Shown one piece after another: positions 22,933 through 29,694 of a DNA stretch of 36,838 bases (its first letter is position 1; each line of letters opens with the position of its first letter). A model generated the notes under the pieces. That model searched no databases. It was not told the DNA's origin and was given only the letters and a program-made list of their open reading frames with translations. Position numbers and translations under genes: made by a program. The DNA comes from Kitasatospora phosalacinea (GTDB lineage Bacteria; Actinomycetota; Actinomycetes; Streptomycetales; Streptomycetaceae): positions 1 through 36,838 of the forward strand of contig NZ_JNYE01000077.1 in NCBI RefSeq assembly GCF_000717185.1. Reading direction: 5' to 3'.

Positions 22933-23103
22933 CACCCGTCCCTCCGGATCCGGGCGGGCCCGGCGGCGTTCCGCCCTGGCTCTGCCCCCAGTCTGGTGGC
23001 CCGGGTGCCGCGGATCCGCACCGCCACACCGGGACGGAGCGGCCGACGGGGACTCGAACACCCCGACGGGGCGCGCGGCGATCTCCGCACGCCCCCCGGG
23101 AGT

Positions 23104-23925
23104 TCAGGCGTGCAGGTCCCCGTCGATGACGGTGACGGCCCGGCCGGTGAGCAGGGTGCGGGGGCCGCGCAGGCGGGTGCGGACGGTGCCGGCGCGGGGG
23201 CCGCACTGGAGGCCGGTGAGGTCGTCGCGCCCGAAGCGGGCGGACCAGTACGGGGCGAGGGCGGTGTGGGCGCTGCCGGTGACGGGGTCCTCGTCGATGC
23301 CGAGGGCGGGGAAGAAGCAGCGCGAGGCGAACTGGTGGGCGCCGTCGGGGTCGTCGGCGGCGGCGGTGACGATGACGCCGCGGGCGGAGAGCGGGGTGGC
23401 GACGAGGGCGGCGAGGTCGGGGGCGAGGCCGCGGACGGTCTTCTCGTCGGCGAGTTCGACCAGCAGGTCGCCGAGGTCGGCGGAGGTGTCGTGGACGGCG
23501 ACCGGTTCGGCGCCCAGGGCGGCGGCCAGTCCGGGCGGGGTCGCGACGGGGGTGAGCACGGAGGTGGGGAAGTCCAGGGTGATCGCGCCGTCGTCCTCGG
23601 CGTCGGCGGTCAGGACGCCGCACCGGGCGGTGAAGCGGACCGGCCCGGTGGCGGCGCCGGTGGTCCGCAGGACGTGCGCGGTGGCCAGGGTGGCGTGCCC
23701 GCACATGTCGACCTCGGTGCGGGGCGTGAACCAGCGCAGCGCCCAGTCCGCGTCGCCGCCGGGCGGCAGCGGGTGGGCGAAGGCCGTCTCGGAGAGGTTG
23801 ACCTCGGCGGCGACCTGCTGGAGCCAGGCGTCGGCGGGGAAGCCGCCGGAGTCCAGCAGCACGACCCCGGCCGGGTTGCCGGAGAACGGACGGTCGGTGA
23901 AGGCGTCGACGATTCGGATGCGCAT
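23104..23925 (-). CDS. PhzF family protein (phenazine biosynthesis-like isomerase/epimerase fold)
   Basis: A 273-aa protein of the PhzF family, whose fold is related to diaminopimelate epimerase. Seen: IVDAFTDRPFSGNPAGVVLL (5-24), NLSETAF with the conserved catalytic Glu (about 45), DMCGHATLATAHVL (about 73-86), and DEDPVTGSAHTALAPYW (about 212-228). These blocks are complete and the length is normal. Most PhzF homologues have no assigned substrate, and no other phenazine genes are present, so it should not be called a phenazine gene. Its ATG at 23925 has only weak G-rich sequence upstream. It lies 171 bp before the five-gene module on the same strand and might be co-transcribed with it, but the gap argues for independence. 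Confidence 0.88.
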   Translation of the reverse strand: MRIRIVDAFTDRPFSGNPAGVVLLDSGGFPADAWLQQVAAEVNLSETAFAHPLPPGGDADWALRWFTPRTEVDMCGHATLATAHVLRTTGAATGPVRFTARCGVLTADAEDDGAITLDFPTSVLTPVATPPGLAAALGAEPVAVHDTSADLGDLLVELADEKTVRGLAPDLAALVATPLSARGVIVTAAADDPDGAHQFASRCFFPALGIDEDPVTGSAHTALAPYWSARFGRDDLTGLQCGPRAGTVRTRLRGPRTLLTGRAVTVIDGDLHA

Positions 23926-23955
23926 CCCCGGAACGTACGGCAGGAACGGGGGCCC

Positions 23956-23987
23956 GTCCACGACCGCACCCGGTCCACGACCGCACC
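23956..23987. repeat. 15-bp direct repeat
   Basis: Two copies of GTCCACGACCGCACC (23956-23970 and 23973-23987) lie 31-62 bp upstream of the PhzF-like start codon. A run of GACGACG-type triplets follows at about 23992-24025. The repeat could be a regulator site or simple-sequence drift. Confidence 0.6.
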
Positions 23988-24023
23988 GGGGCGGACGACG
24001 ACGAACGACGGACGACGGACGAC

Positions 24024-24055
24024 GGGGACGGACGGCCCACCCGCCGTCCGTCCCC
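24024..24055 (-). terminator. Strong hairpin after the esterase gene
   Basis: A perfect 12-bp stem (GGGGACGGACGG paired with CCGTCCGTCCCC) with an 8-nt loop begins 8 nt past the esterase stop codon. There is no T-run, as is common for actinomycete hairpin terminators. Confidence 0.7.
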
Positions 24056-24062
24056 GCCGGGC

Positions 24063-25028
24063 TCAGAGCACGGACGCCGCGAAGGCCAGCGCCGCGGGGA
24101 CGTGGTGGCTGCCGCCGCCCTCGTGGCCGTTGTAGGGGTAGACGCCGATGTCCTTCGGGCCGCGGTAGTGGTGGTAGGAGGCGAAGACTGTCTCGGGCGG
24201 GCAGACCTCGTCCATCAGTCCGACCGAGTACAGCGCCGGGGCGGTGGCGCGGGCCGCGAAGTGGAGGCCGTCGAAGTAGGCGAGGGTGGCGAAGACGGTC
24301 TCGACCTTGTCGCGGTGCACCTTGCAGAACTCGGCGACCTCCTTGTACGGGAAGGCGTCGGTGATCTCGGTGGCGCGGCGGATGTGCTGCAGGAACGGGA
24401 CGCCCGCGACCACCCCGGCCAGGTCGGGGACCAGGCCCGCGACGGCCAGCGCGAGGCCGCCGCCCTGGCTGCTGCCCGCCACCAGGACCCGGTCCGGGTC
24501 GATGCCGGGGTGGGTGCGGACGGCGTCGACGGCCCGCACCGCGTCGGTGTAGAGCCTGCGGTAGTAGTAGGTGGCCGGGTCGAGGACGCCGCGGGTCATC
24601 GAGCCGGGGTGGGCCGGGCCCGCGCCGGGGCCGTCGTCGGGGGTGTCGCCGGTGGACCAGGCGCCACCCTGCCCGCGGGTGTCCATGACGAGGTGCGCGT
24701 AGCCCGCGCTGGCCCACAGCAGGTGGTCGTGCGGCTGGGCCCGGCCGCCGCCGTACCCGATGTACTCGACGACCGCGGGCAGCGGTCCCTCGGCGTCGCG
24801 GGGCCGCACCAGCCAGCCCTTGATCGGCTGTCCGCCGTAGCCGGGGAAGGTGGCGTCCTCGACGGTGAGGGTGCTGAGGCCGGTCTCGACCGGCGCGGTG
24901 TCCAGGCGGGCGGGGACGGCCCTGGCGGCGGCCAGGGTGTCCGCCCAGAAGGCGTCGAAGTCGTCGGGTTCGGTGCGCTCGGGGCGGTGCTTGCGCAGCT
25001 CCGGCAGGTCCATGGAGAGGAAGGCCAT
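24063..25028 (-). CDS. CE7-type acetyl (xylan) esterase
   Basis: A 321-aa alpha/beta hydrolase of the acetyl xylan esterase/cephalosporin C deacetylase family (CE7), normally about 320 aa, that removes acetyl groups from oligosaccharides. Seen: the N-terminal helix block FDAFWADTL (about 24-32), IGYGGGRAQPHDHLLWASAGY (about 90-110, read in parts), the family RGQGG motif (118-122), nucleophile serine in GSSQGGG, catalytic-type Asp in GLMDEVCPP and His in NGHEGG. The triad is complete. There is no signal peptide, so it acts inside the cell on imported acetylated oligosaccharides. It is divergent from the sugar ABC operon, with two LacI-type operators in the shared 281-bp gap, and ends in a strong hairpin. 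Inference: it deacetylates the imported products of the GH5 enzyme encoded further along. Confidence 0.9.
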   Translation of the reverse strand: MAFLSMDLPELRKHRPERTEPDDFDAFWADTLAAARAVPARLDTAPVETGLSTLTVEDATFPGYGGQPIKGWLVRPRDAEGPLPAVVEYIGYGGGRAQPHDHLLWASAGYAHLVMDTRGQGGAWSTGDTPDDGPGAGPAHPGSMTRGVLDPATYYYRRLYTDAVRAVDAVRTHPGIDPDRVLVAGSSQGGGLALAVAGLVPDLAGVVAGVPFLQHIRRATEITDAFPYKEVAEFCKVHRDKVETVFATLAYFDGLHFAARATAPALYSVGLMDEVCPPETVFASYHHYRGPKDIGVYPYNGHEGGGSHHVPAALAFAASVL

Positions 25029-25092
25029 GAGGGTCCAGGGTAGGGCCCGACGGGTGCGGCGCCAATGTCCGGGCCGGAAGAACCTGAAAGTT

Positions 25093-25108
25093 ACTCAACC
25101 GCTTAAGC
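25093..25108. promoter_or_regulatory. LacI-type operator copy 1 (imperfect), esterase side
   Basis: ACTCAACCGCTTAAGC matches 13 of 16 positions of the palindrome ACTTAwGCGCwTAAGT shared with the two other copies. It lies 65 bp upstream of the esterase start codon. Confidence 0.6.
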
Positions 25109-25147
25109 CCTGAAGTGCGGGTGCGGTGCGGGAATCCGTCCCAGCTG

Positions 25148-25177
25148 TTGACCTGATCATGCAGAGGCTCTTATGTT
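25148..25177 (+). promoter_or_regulatory. Predicted promoter of the sugar ABC operon
   Basis: -35 TTGACC (25148-25153), an 18-nt spacer and -10 TATGTT (25172-25177). Transcription would begin near 25184, about 29 nt before operator copy 2, and give a leader of about 125 nt. Confidence 0.55.
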
Positions 25178-25212
25178 CCCCGGGTCGGAGCGGGCCGATT
25201 CGCGCACCACTG

Positions 25213-25228
25213 GCTTAAACGCATAAGT
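25213..25228. promoter_or_regulatory. LacI-type operator copy 2, ABC operon side
   Basis: GCTTAAACGCATAAGT is a near-palindrome closely matching the copy upstream of the GH5 gene. It begins 35 nt after the predicted -10 element, consistent with roadblock-type repression. Confidence 0.75.
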
Positions 25229-25309
25229 GCCTTTCCCGCGAACACCCCTGACCCTTCGTCAGTCCTGCGCCCCGTGTCAGTCGCACCTCCACCACCCGGG
25301 AGTCGGTAC

Positions 25310-26635
25310 ATGAAACAGCGATCGGCGGCCCTGCTGGCCGTGGCCCTGATGTCGGTCACCGCGGTCTCCGGCTGCTCCGGCGCGAGCGGCGGCGGCACCG
25401 GCGGCGCGGCCGTCGCCCCGTCCGACCCGGCCGCGGTGAGCGGGACGATCACCGTCCTCACCCACAAGACCGACCTGGCCGGCGACGGCACCCTGGACAG
25501 GTACGCGGCCGAGTTCAACAAGGTCTACCCGAACGTGCACGTCAAGTTCGAGCCGATCGTCAACTACGAGGGCGACGTCAAGATCCGGCTGAACAGCACC
25601 GACTACGGCGACGTCCTGATGATCCCGGCCGCCGTCCCGGTCGCCGACTACCCGAAGTTCTTCGCCCCGCTCGGCACCCCGGAGGAGCTGGAGCGCAAGT
25701 ACCGCTTCGTCGACGGCGGCGCCTACGGCGGGCAGGTCTACGGCATCGCGATCAACGGCAACGCGACCGGCATGGTCTACAACAAGGCGGTCTGGAAGCA
25801 GGCCGGGGTCACCGACTGGCCCACCACCCCGGAGGAGTTCCTGGCCGACCTGCAGGCGATCAAGGAGCGGACCGCGGCCACCCCGCTCTCCACCGTCTAC
25901 CACGAGGGCTGGCCGATGACGGCCTGGCAGAGCTACCTCGGCGAGGCGAGCTGCGACGAGGCCGCCAACGACGCGCTGGCCGCCGACCCCGCGCCCTGGG
26001 CCGCGGGCAAGGAGCTCAACCGCATCGACACCCTGCTGTACGAAGCGGTGCACCGGCAGCTGGTGGAGAAGGACCCGACCACCACCGCCTGGGAGGGCTC
26101 CAAGGGCCAGATCGCCACCGGGAGGACCGCCACCCTGGCGCTCGCCTCCTGGGCGATCTCGCAGATGAAGGACGCCGCCGAGAAGGCGGGCGCCGACCCG
26201 GCGGACATCGGCTTCATGCCGTTCCCGGCGCAGCGGGACGGGCACTTCTGCTCGGTGGTCTCCCCCGACTACCGGGAGGCCGTGAACGTCCACTCCAAGC
26301 ACAAGGAGGCCGCCCGAGCCTGGGTCGACTGGTTCGTCGACCGGAGCGGCTACGCCCAGGACGAGGCCCTGCTGCCGACCCTCAAGTCCGGGGCGATGCC
26401 CGCCGAGCTGCAGGCCTACCAGGACGCGGGGGTCCGGTTCATCCAGCTGAGCCAGGCCCGGAACTCCGAGGTCTCGAAGATCGACAACCAGTCCGAGATC
26501 GGCCTGAACAAGCCGGACTACCGCCAGCACCTCGTCGACCTGGCCCGCGGCGCCGGGGGCGGCGGCAGCCTGGAGGACTACTTCGCCGAGCTGAACCGGA
26601 AGTGGGCCGCCGCGATCCGGACGGCCGGGTCCTGA
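25310..26635 (+). CDS. Sugar ABC transporter solute-binding lipoprotein
   Basis: A 441-aa extracytoplasmic solute-binding protein (family 1 type), which captures sugars outside the membrane for import. Seen: a positively charged N-terminus, a hydrophobic core and the lipobox VSGC with lipidated Cys22, then a Gly/Ala/Ser-rich tether. The mature part has ITVLTHKTDL, AEFNKVYPNVHVKFE, YNKAVWKQAGV and PTTPEEFLADL, all typical of the family. The ATG at 25310 is chosen over an upstream in-frame GTG (25274) because GGGAG lies 7 nt before it and it begins a proper signal peptide. It is first in an operon with two permeases and a LacI regulator. From context the ligand is probably an oligosaccharide released from plant polysaccharide (gluco- or manno-oligosaccharide). 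Confidence 0.93.
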   Translation: MKQRSAALLAVALMSVTAVSGCSGASGGGTGGAAVAPSDPAAVSGTITVLTHKTDLAGDGTLDRYAAEFNKVYPNVHVKFEPIVNYEGDVKIRLNSTDYGDVLMIPAAVPVADYPKFFAPLGTPEELERKYRFVDGGAYGGQVYGIAINGNATGMVYNKAVWKQAGVTDWPTTPEEFLADLQAIKERTAATPLSTVYHEGWPMTAWQSYLGEASCDEAANDALAADPAPWAAGKELNRIDTLLYEAVHRQLVEKDPTTTAWEGSKGQIATGRTATLALASWAISQMKDAAEKAGADPADIGFMPFPAQRDGHFCSVVSPDYREAVNVHSKHKEAARAWVDWFVDRSGYAQDEALLPTLKSGAMPAELQAYQDAGVRFIQLSQARNSEVSKIDNQSEIGLNKPDYRQHLVDLARGAGGGGSLEDYFAELNRKWAAAIRTAGS

Positions 26636-26664
26636 CCGGCCGGCCGACGGAGGAACGAGGCGAC

Positions 26665-27606
26665 ATGCCCGCACCCGCCACCGCACCCGCCGCCCCGGCG
26701 CCCGCCCCCGCGGCCGCGCCCGCCACGGCCCCCCTGCGCACCCGCCTGCTGGCCCGCGCCACCCCGTGGCTGTTCCTCGCGGTGCCGCTGGCCTTCCTGG
26801 TCACCTTCACCTACACGCCCGTGTTCAACATGCTGTACTACAGCCTGACCAGCTGGGACGGCTTCGGCCCGGACCAGGAGTTCGTCGGCGGGGCCAACTA
26901 CACCGAGCTGTTCACCCGGCCCGACCTGTTCCAGGTCTTCTTCGTCAGCCTGTTCTACCTGGCGTCGGGCGCCGTGCAGATGGTGCTCGCCCTGTACTTC
27001 GCGACGGTGCTGAGCTTCAACGTCCGGTTCCGGAACTTCTTCAAGGGCGTGCTGTTCTTCCCGTACCTCATCAACGGCGTCGCCATCGGCTTCGTCTTCC
27101 TCTACTTCTTCCAGCCCGGCGGCACGCTCGACTCGGTGCTCGGCCTGTTCGGGGCGCGCGGCGACCACCTGTGGCTGGGCGATCCGGAGCTGGTCAACTG
27201 GTCGCTCGCCTCGGTCTCGCTCTGGCGGTACCTGGGGCTGAACTTCGTGCTGTTCCTGGGCGCGATCCAGTCGATCCCCGGGGAGGTCTACGAGGCGGCG
27301 GACCTGGACGGGGCGAAGCGCTGGCACCAGGTCAGGTACATCGTGCTGCCCGGCATCCGCCCGGTGGTCAGCCTCAGCGCGATCCTGGTGGTCTCCGGCT
27401 CGCTGTCCGCGTTCGAGATCCCGTACGTGATGACCGGCGGCGCGAACGGCAGCACCACGTTCGTGATCCAGACGGTCAAGCTGGCCTTCCAGTTCAACAA
27501 GGTGGGGCTGGCCTCGGCAGCGGCCGTGGTGCTGCTCGCGGTCGTGCTGCTGGCGACCTGGGTCCAGCGGCTGCTCGTGCCCGACGAAGGAGTTGACCTG
27601 GTATGA
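26665..27606 (+). CDS. Sugar ABC transporter permease (first, MalF-like)
   Basis: A 313-aa integral membrane permease of the carbohydrate ABC importer class, with six or so predicted helices, for example WLFLAVPLAFLVTF and FFVSLFYLASGAVQMVLALY. The EAA loop that contacts the ATPase is seen as YEAADLDGAKRWHQVRYIVL (about 208-227). The first 35 residues are an Ala/Pro-rich cytoplasmic tail. It starts at ATG 26665 after GGAGGAACGAGG and overlaps the next permease by 4 bp (ATGA). It works with the lipoprotein upstream. No ATPase gene is in the operon, so a shared MsiK-type ATPase elsewhere in the genome is expected, as is usual for such actinomycete importers. Confidence 0.93.
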   Translation: MPAPATAPAAPAPAPAAAPATAPLRTRLLARATPWLFLAVPLAFLVTFTYTPVFNMLYYSLTSWDGFGPDQEFVGGANYTELFTRPDLFQVFFVSLFYLASGAVQMVLALYFATVLSFNVRFRNFFKGVLFFPYLINGVAIGFVFLYFFQPGGTLDSVLGLFGARGDHLWLGDPELVNWSLASVSLWRYLGLNFVLFLGAIQSIPGEVYEAADLDGAKRWHQVRYIVLPGIRPVVSLSAILVVSGSLSAFEIPYVMTGGANGSTTFVIQTVKLAFQFNKVGLASAAAVVLLAVVLLATWVQRLLVPDEGVDLV

Positions 27607-28454
27607 CGGCCAGCCACGCCCCGCGCGGGGTCGGCGCCCGTTCGGCGGTCGCCGCGAAGTACCTGTCGCTGCTGGCCGCTTCGGCGGCGACGCTGCTGCC
27701 GCTGGCGGTGGTGCTGATGGCGGCGCTGAAGACCGAGCCGGAGTCGACGGACAGCGGCCCGCTGACCCCGCCGCACGACTGGTTCAACCTGCACAACTTC
27801 CAGGTCGCCTTCAGCCAGGGGCACATGCTCCGGGCCTTCGGCAACACCGCCTTCATCCTGGTGTTCTCGGTCACCGGCACCGTCCTGATCGGCTCGATGA
27901 CCGCCTACGCGATCGACCGGTTCAGGTTCCCGTTCCGGAAGCTGACGGTCTCGCTGTTCCTGCTGGCCTCGCTCGTCCCCAGTGTCACCACCCAGGTGGC
28001 GACCTTCCAGATCGTCAACTCCTTCGGCCTGTTCAACAGCCGCTGGTCGGCGATCGCTCTCTACACCGGCACCGACATCGTCTCGATCGTGATCTTCATG
28101 CAGTTCATGCGGGCCATCCCGGTCTCGCTCGACGAGGCGGCCCGGCTCGACGGCGCCTCGCCGCTGCGGATCTACCGCACCGTGATCCTGCCGCTGCTGC
28201 GGCCCGCGATCGCGACCGTGGTGATCGTGAAGGGGGTGGTGGTCTACAACGACTTCTACATCCCGTTCCTGTACATGCCCTCGCCCGAACTCGGCACCGT
28301 CTCCACGTCGCTGTTCTACTTCAAGGGCCCGTACGGGGCCCGCTGGGAGGTGATCTGCGCGGGCACCGTCCTCGTCATCCTGCCGACCCTGGTGGTGTTC
28401 CTGTTCCTGCAGCGGTTCATCTACAACGGCTTCACCCGGGGGGCGACGAAGTGA
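27603..28454 (+). CDS. Sugar ABC transporter permease (second, MalG-like)
   Basis: A 283-aa partner permease with about six membrane helices (for example YLSLLAASAATLLPLAVVLM near the N-terminus) and the EAA loop DEAARLDGASPLRIYRTVIL (about 176-195). It has the NTAFILVFSVTGT and QFMRAIPVSLDEAA wording typical of MalG-type subunits. The ATG overlaps the stop of the first permease. Length and architecture are normal for the family. The LacI-type regulator gene follows after 10 bp, so all four genes very likely share one transcript. Confidence 0.93.
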   Translation: MTASHAPRGVGARSAVAAKYLSLLAASAATLLPLAVVLMAALKTEPESTDSGPLTPPHDWFNLHNFQVAFSQGHMLRAFGNTAFILVFSVTGTVLIGSMTAYAIDRFRFPFRKLTVSLFLLASLVPSVTTQVATFQIVNSFGLFNSRWSAIALYTGTDIVSIVIFMQFMRAIPVSLDEAARLDGASPLRIYRTVILPLLRPAIATVVIVKGVVVYNDFYIPFLYMPSPELGTVSTSLFYFKGPYGARWEVICAGTVLVILPTLVVFLFLQRFIYNGFTRGATK

Positions 28455-28464
28455 CGGGGCAGCG

Positions 28465-29484
28465 GTGAAGCGGGTCACCATCGGGGAGATCGCGGAGCGG
28501 GCGGGCGTCTCGATCGGCGCGGTGTCGTACGCGCTCAACGGCCGCCCGGGGGTCTCCGAGGAGACCAGGCGGCGGATCCTGGAGATCGCCGACCGGCTCG
28601 GCTGGCGGCCGAGCCTGGCCGCCAGGTCGCTGTCGGGTTCGCGGGCGCACAGCGTGGGCCTGGTGCTGGCCCGTCCAGCGGACACCCTGGGCGTCGAGCC
28701 GTTCTTCATGCGGTTCATCTCGGGCCTGGAGCGCGAACTGTCCGGGCAGCGGACCGGGCTGCTGCTGCAGGTGGTCGCGGACCACGCCGCCGCCGTCGAG
28801 GCGATCCGGCTGTGGTGGGCCGAGCGGCGGGTCGACGGCCTGGTGCTCACCGACCTGTACGCGCAGGACGCCCGGCTGCCGGTGATCGCGGAGCTCGGCG
28901 TCCCGGCGGTGCTGGCCGGGCGGCCCCGGGGGGACGGCGCCCTGGGCGCCGTCTGGGCCGACGACACCGCGGCGGTCGACTCCTCGGTCGACTACCTGGT
29001 GGCGCTGGGCCACCGCCGGATCGCCCGGGTCGCCGGGCTGCCCGCCCTCGACCACACCCGGGTCCGGGTGGCGGCGTTCCGCGCCGCCGTGCTCCGGCAC
29101 GGCCTGGGCGAGCCGAGGGTCGTCGAGACCGACTACACCCCCGAGGAGGGCGCCCGGGCGACCCGGGCCCTGCTGTCCCGGCCCGACCGGCCGACCGCGA
29201 TCCTGTACGACAACGACGTGATGGCCGTCGCCGCGCTCAACGTCGCCCAGGAGATGGGCATCGCGGTGCCCGGCGAACTGTCCATCCTGGCCGGGGACGA
29301 CTCGCAGCTGTGCGTGCTGGTCCGCCCCGCGCTGACCGCCCTGTCCTGGGACATCCAGGCGTACGGCCTGCACACCGCCCGGGTGCTGCTGGAGATGGTC
29401 GACGGCCGCCCCGCGCGCTCGCACCAGGAGCGGACCCCCGTCCTCACCGTCCGCGGCAGCACCGCGGCGGCACCGGCCGAATGA
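28465..29484 (+). CDS. LacI-family transcriptional regulator
   Basis: A 339-aa regulator with an N-terminal LacI helix-turn-helix (VTIGEIAERAGVSIGAVSYA, about 4-23, then LNGRPGVSEETRRRILE) and a periplasmic-binding-protein-like effector domain. The latter includes HRRIARVAGL, a DNDVMAVAALNVAQEMG segment and the C-terminal LSWDIQAYG region. The GTG start lies 10 bp after the second permease. It probably represses this locus through the three palindromic sites at 25093-25108, 25213-25228 and 29600-29615, lifted by an imported oligosaccharide; that link is inference from position and motif sharing. Those sites differ clearly from the CebR palindrome at 9788-9801, so this protein is probably not the regulator of the diaminopropionate operon. 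Confidence 0.92.
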   Translation: MKRVTIGEIAERAGVSIGAVSYALNGRPGVSEETRRRILEIADRLGWRPSLAARSLSGSRAHSVGLVLARPADTLGVEPFFMRFISGLERELSGQRTGLLLQVVADHAAAVEAIRLWWAERRVDGLVLTDLYAQDARLPVIAELGVPAVLAGRPRGDGALGAVWADDTAAVDSSVDYLVALGHRRIARVAGLPALDHTRVRVAAFRAAVLRHGLGEPRVVETDYTPEEGARATRALLSRPDRPTAILYDNDVMAVAALNVAQEMGIAVPGELSILAGDDSQLCVLVRPALTALSWDIQAYGLHTARVLLEMVDGRPARSHQERTPVLTVRGSTAAAPAE

Positions 29485-29533
29485 GAAACTTTCGGCCCGC
29501 CGCTCCCCCTTTCACCCTTTCCACCGCCGGTGA

Positions 29534-29563
29534 TTGACGATCCGTCAATTTCCGCCCTACTTT
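29534..29563 (+). promoter_or_regulatory. Predicted promoter of the GH5 gene
   Basis: -35 TTGACG (29534-29539), an 18-nt spacer and -10 TACTTT (29558-29563). Its spacing to the downstream operator (36 nt) is almost the same as at the ABC operon promoter (35 nt). Confidence 0.55.
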
Positions 29564-29599
29564 TCCGGAAGCCGGTCGGGCCGTTTTTTTGCGCCGCCG

Positions 29600-29615
29600 A
29601 CTTAAGCGCATAAGT
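29600..29615. promoter_or_regulatory. LacI-type operator copy 3, GH5 side
   Basis: ACTTAAGCGCATAAGT is a palindrome except for one central A/T pair. It is the best copy of the motif shared with 25093-25108 and 25213-25228, and lies 80 bp upstream of the GH5 start codon. Confidence 0.78.
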
Positions 29616-29694
29616 AGCGCAGCGCGCGGCCGCTCCCCACCGTTCCGACCGACATTCCCCCACCCGATTCGACGCGCCTCCAGGAGGGCTCGCC

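Larger units (their letters stand above)
29485..29694. other. Intergenic region between LacI gene and GH5 gene
   Basis: A 210-bp gap of lower GC. It contains GAAACTTTC (29485-29493), a perfect inverted repeat ATTGACG-ATC-CGTCAAT (29533-29549) whose left arm overlaps the predicted -35, a run of seven T (29584-29590) and operator copy 3. The inverted repeat could be a second regulator site. Confidence 0.6.

Noticed and set aside
23104..23925. Phenazine biosynthesis gene
   Set aside because: PhzF-family proteins are widespread with unknown roles, and no other phz gene is present.
28465..29484. This LacI-family gene as the CebR that controls the diaminopropionate operon
   Set aside because: The three palindromes around its own locus are AT-cored and unlike TGGGAGCGCTCCCA, so a separate CebR elsewhere in the genome is more likely.
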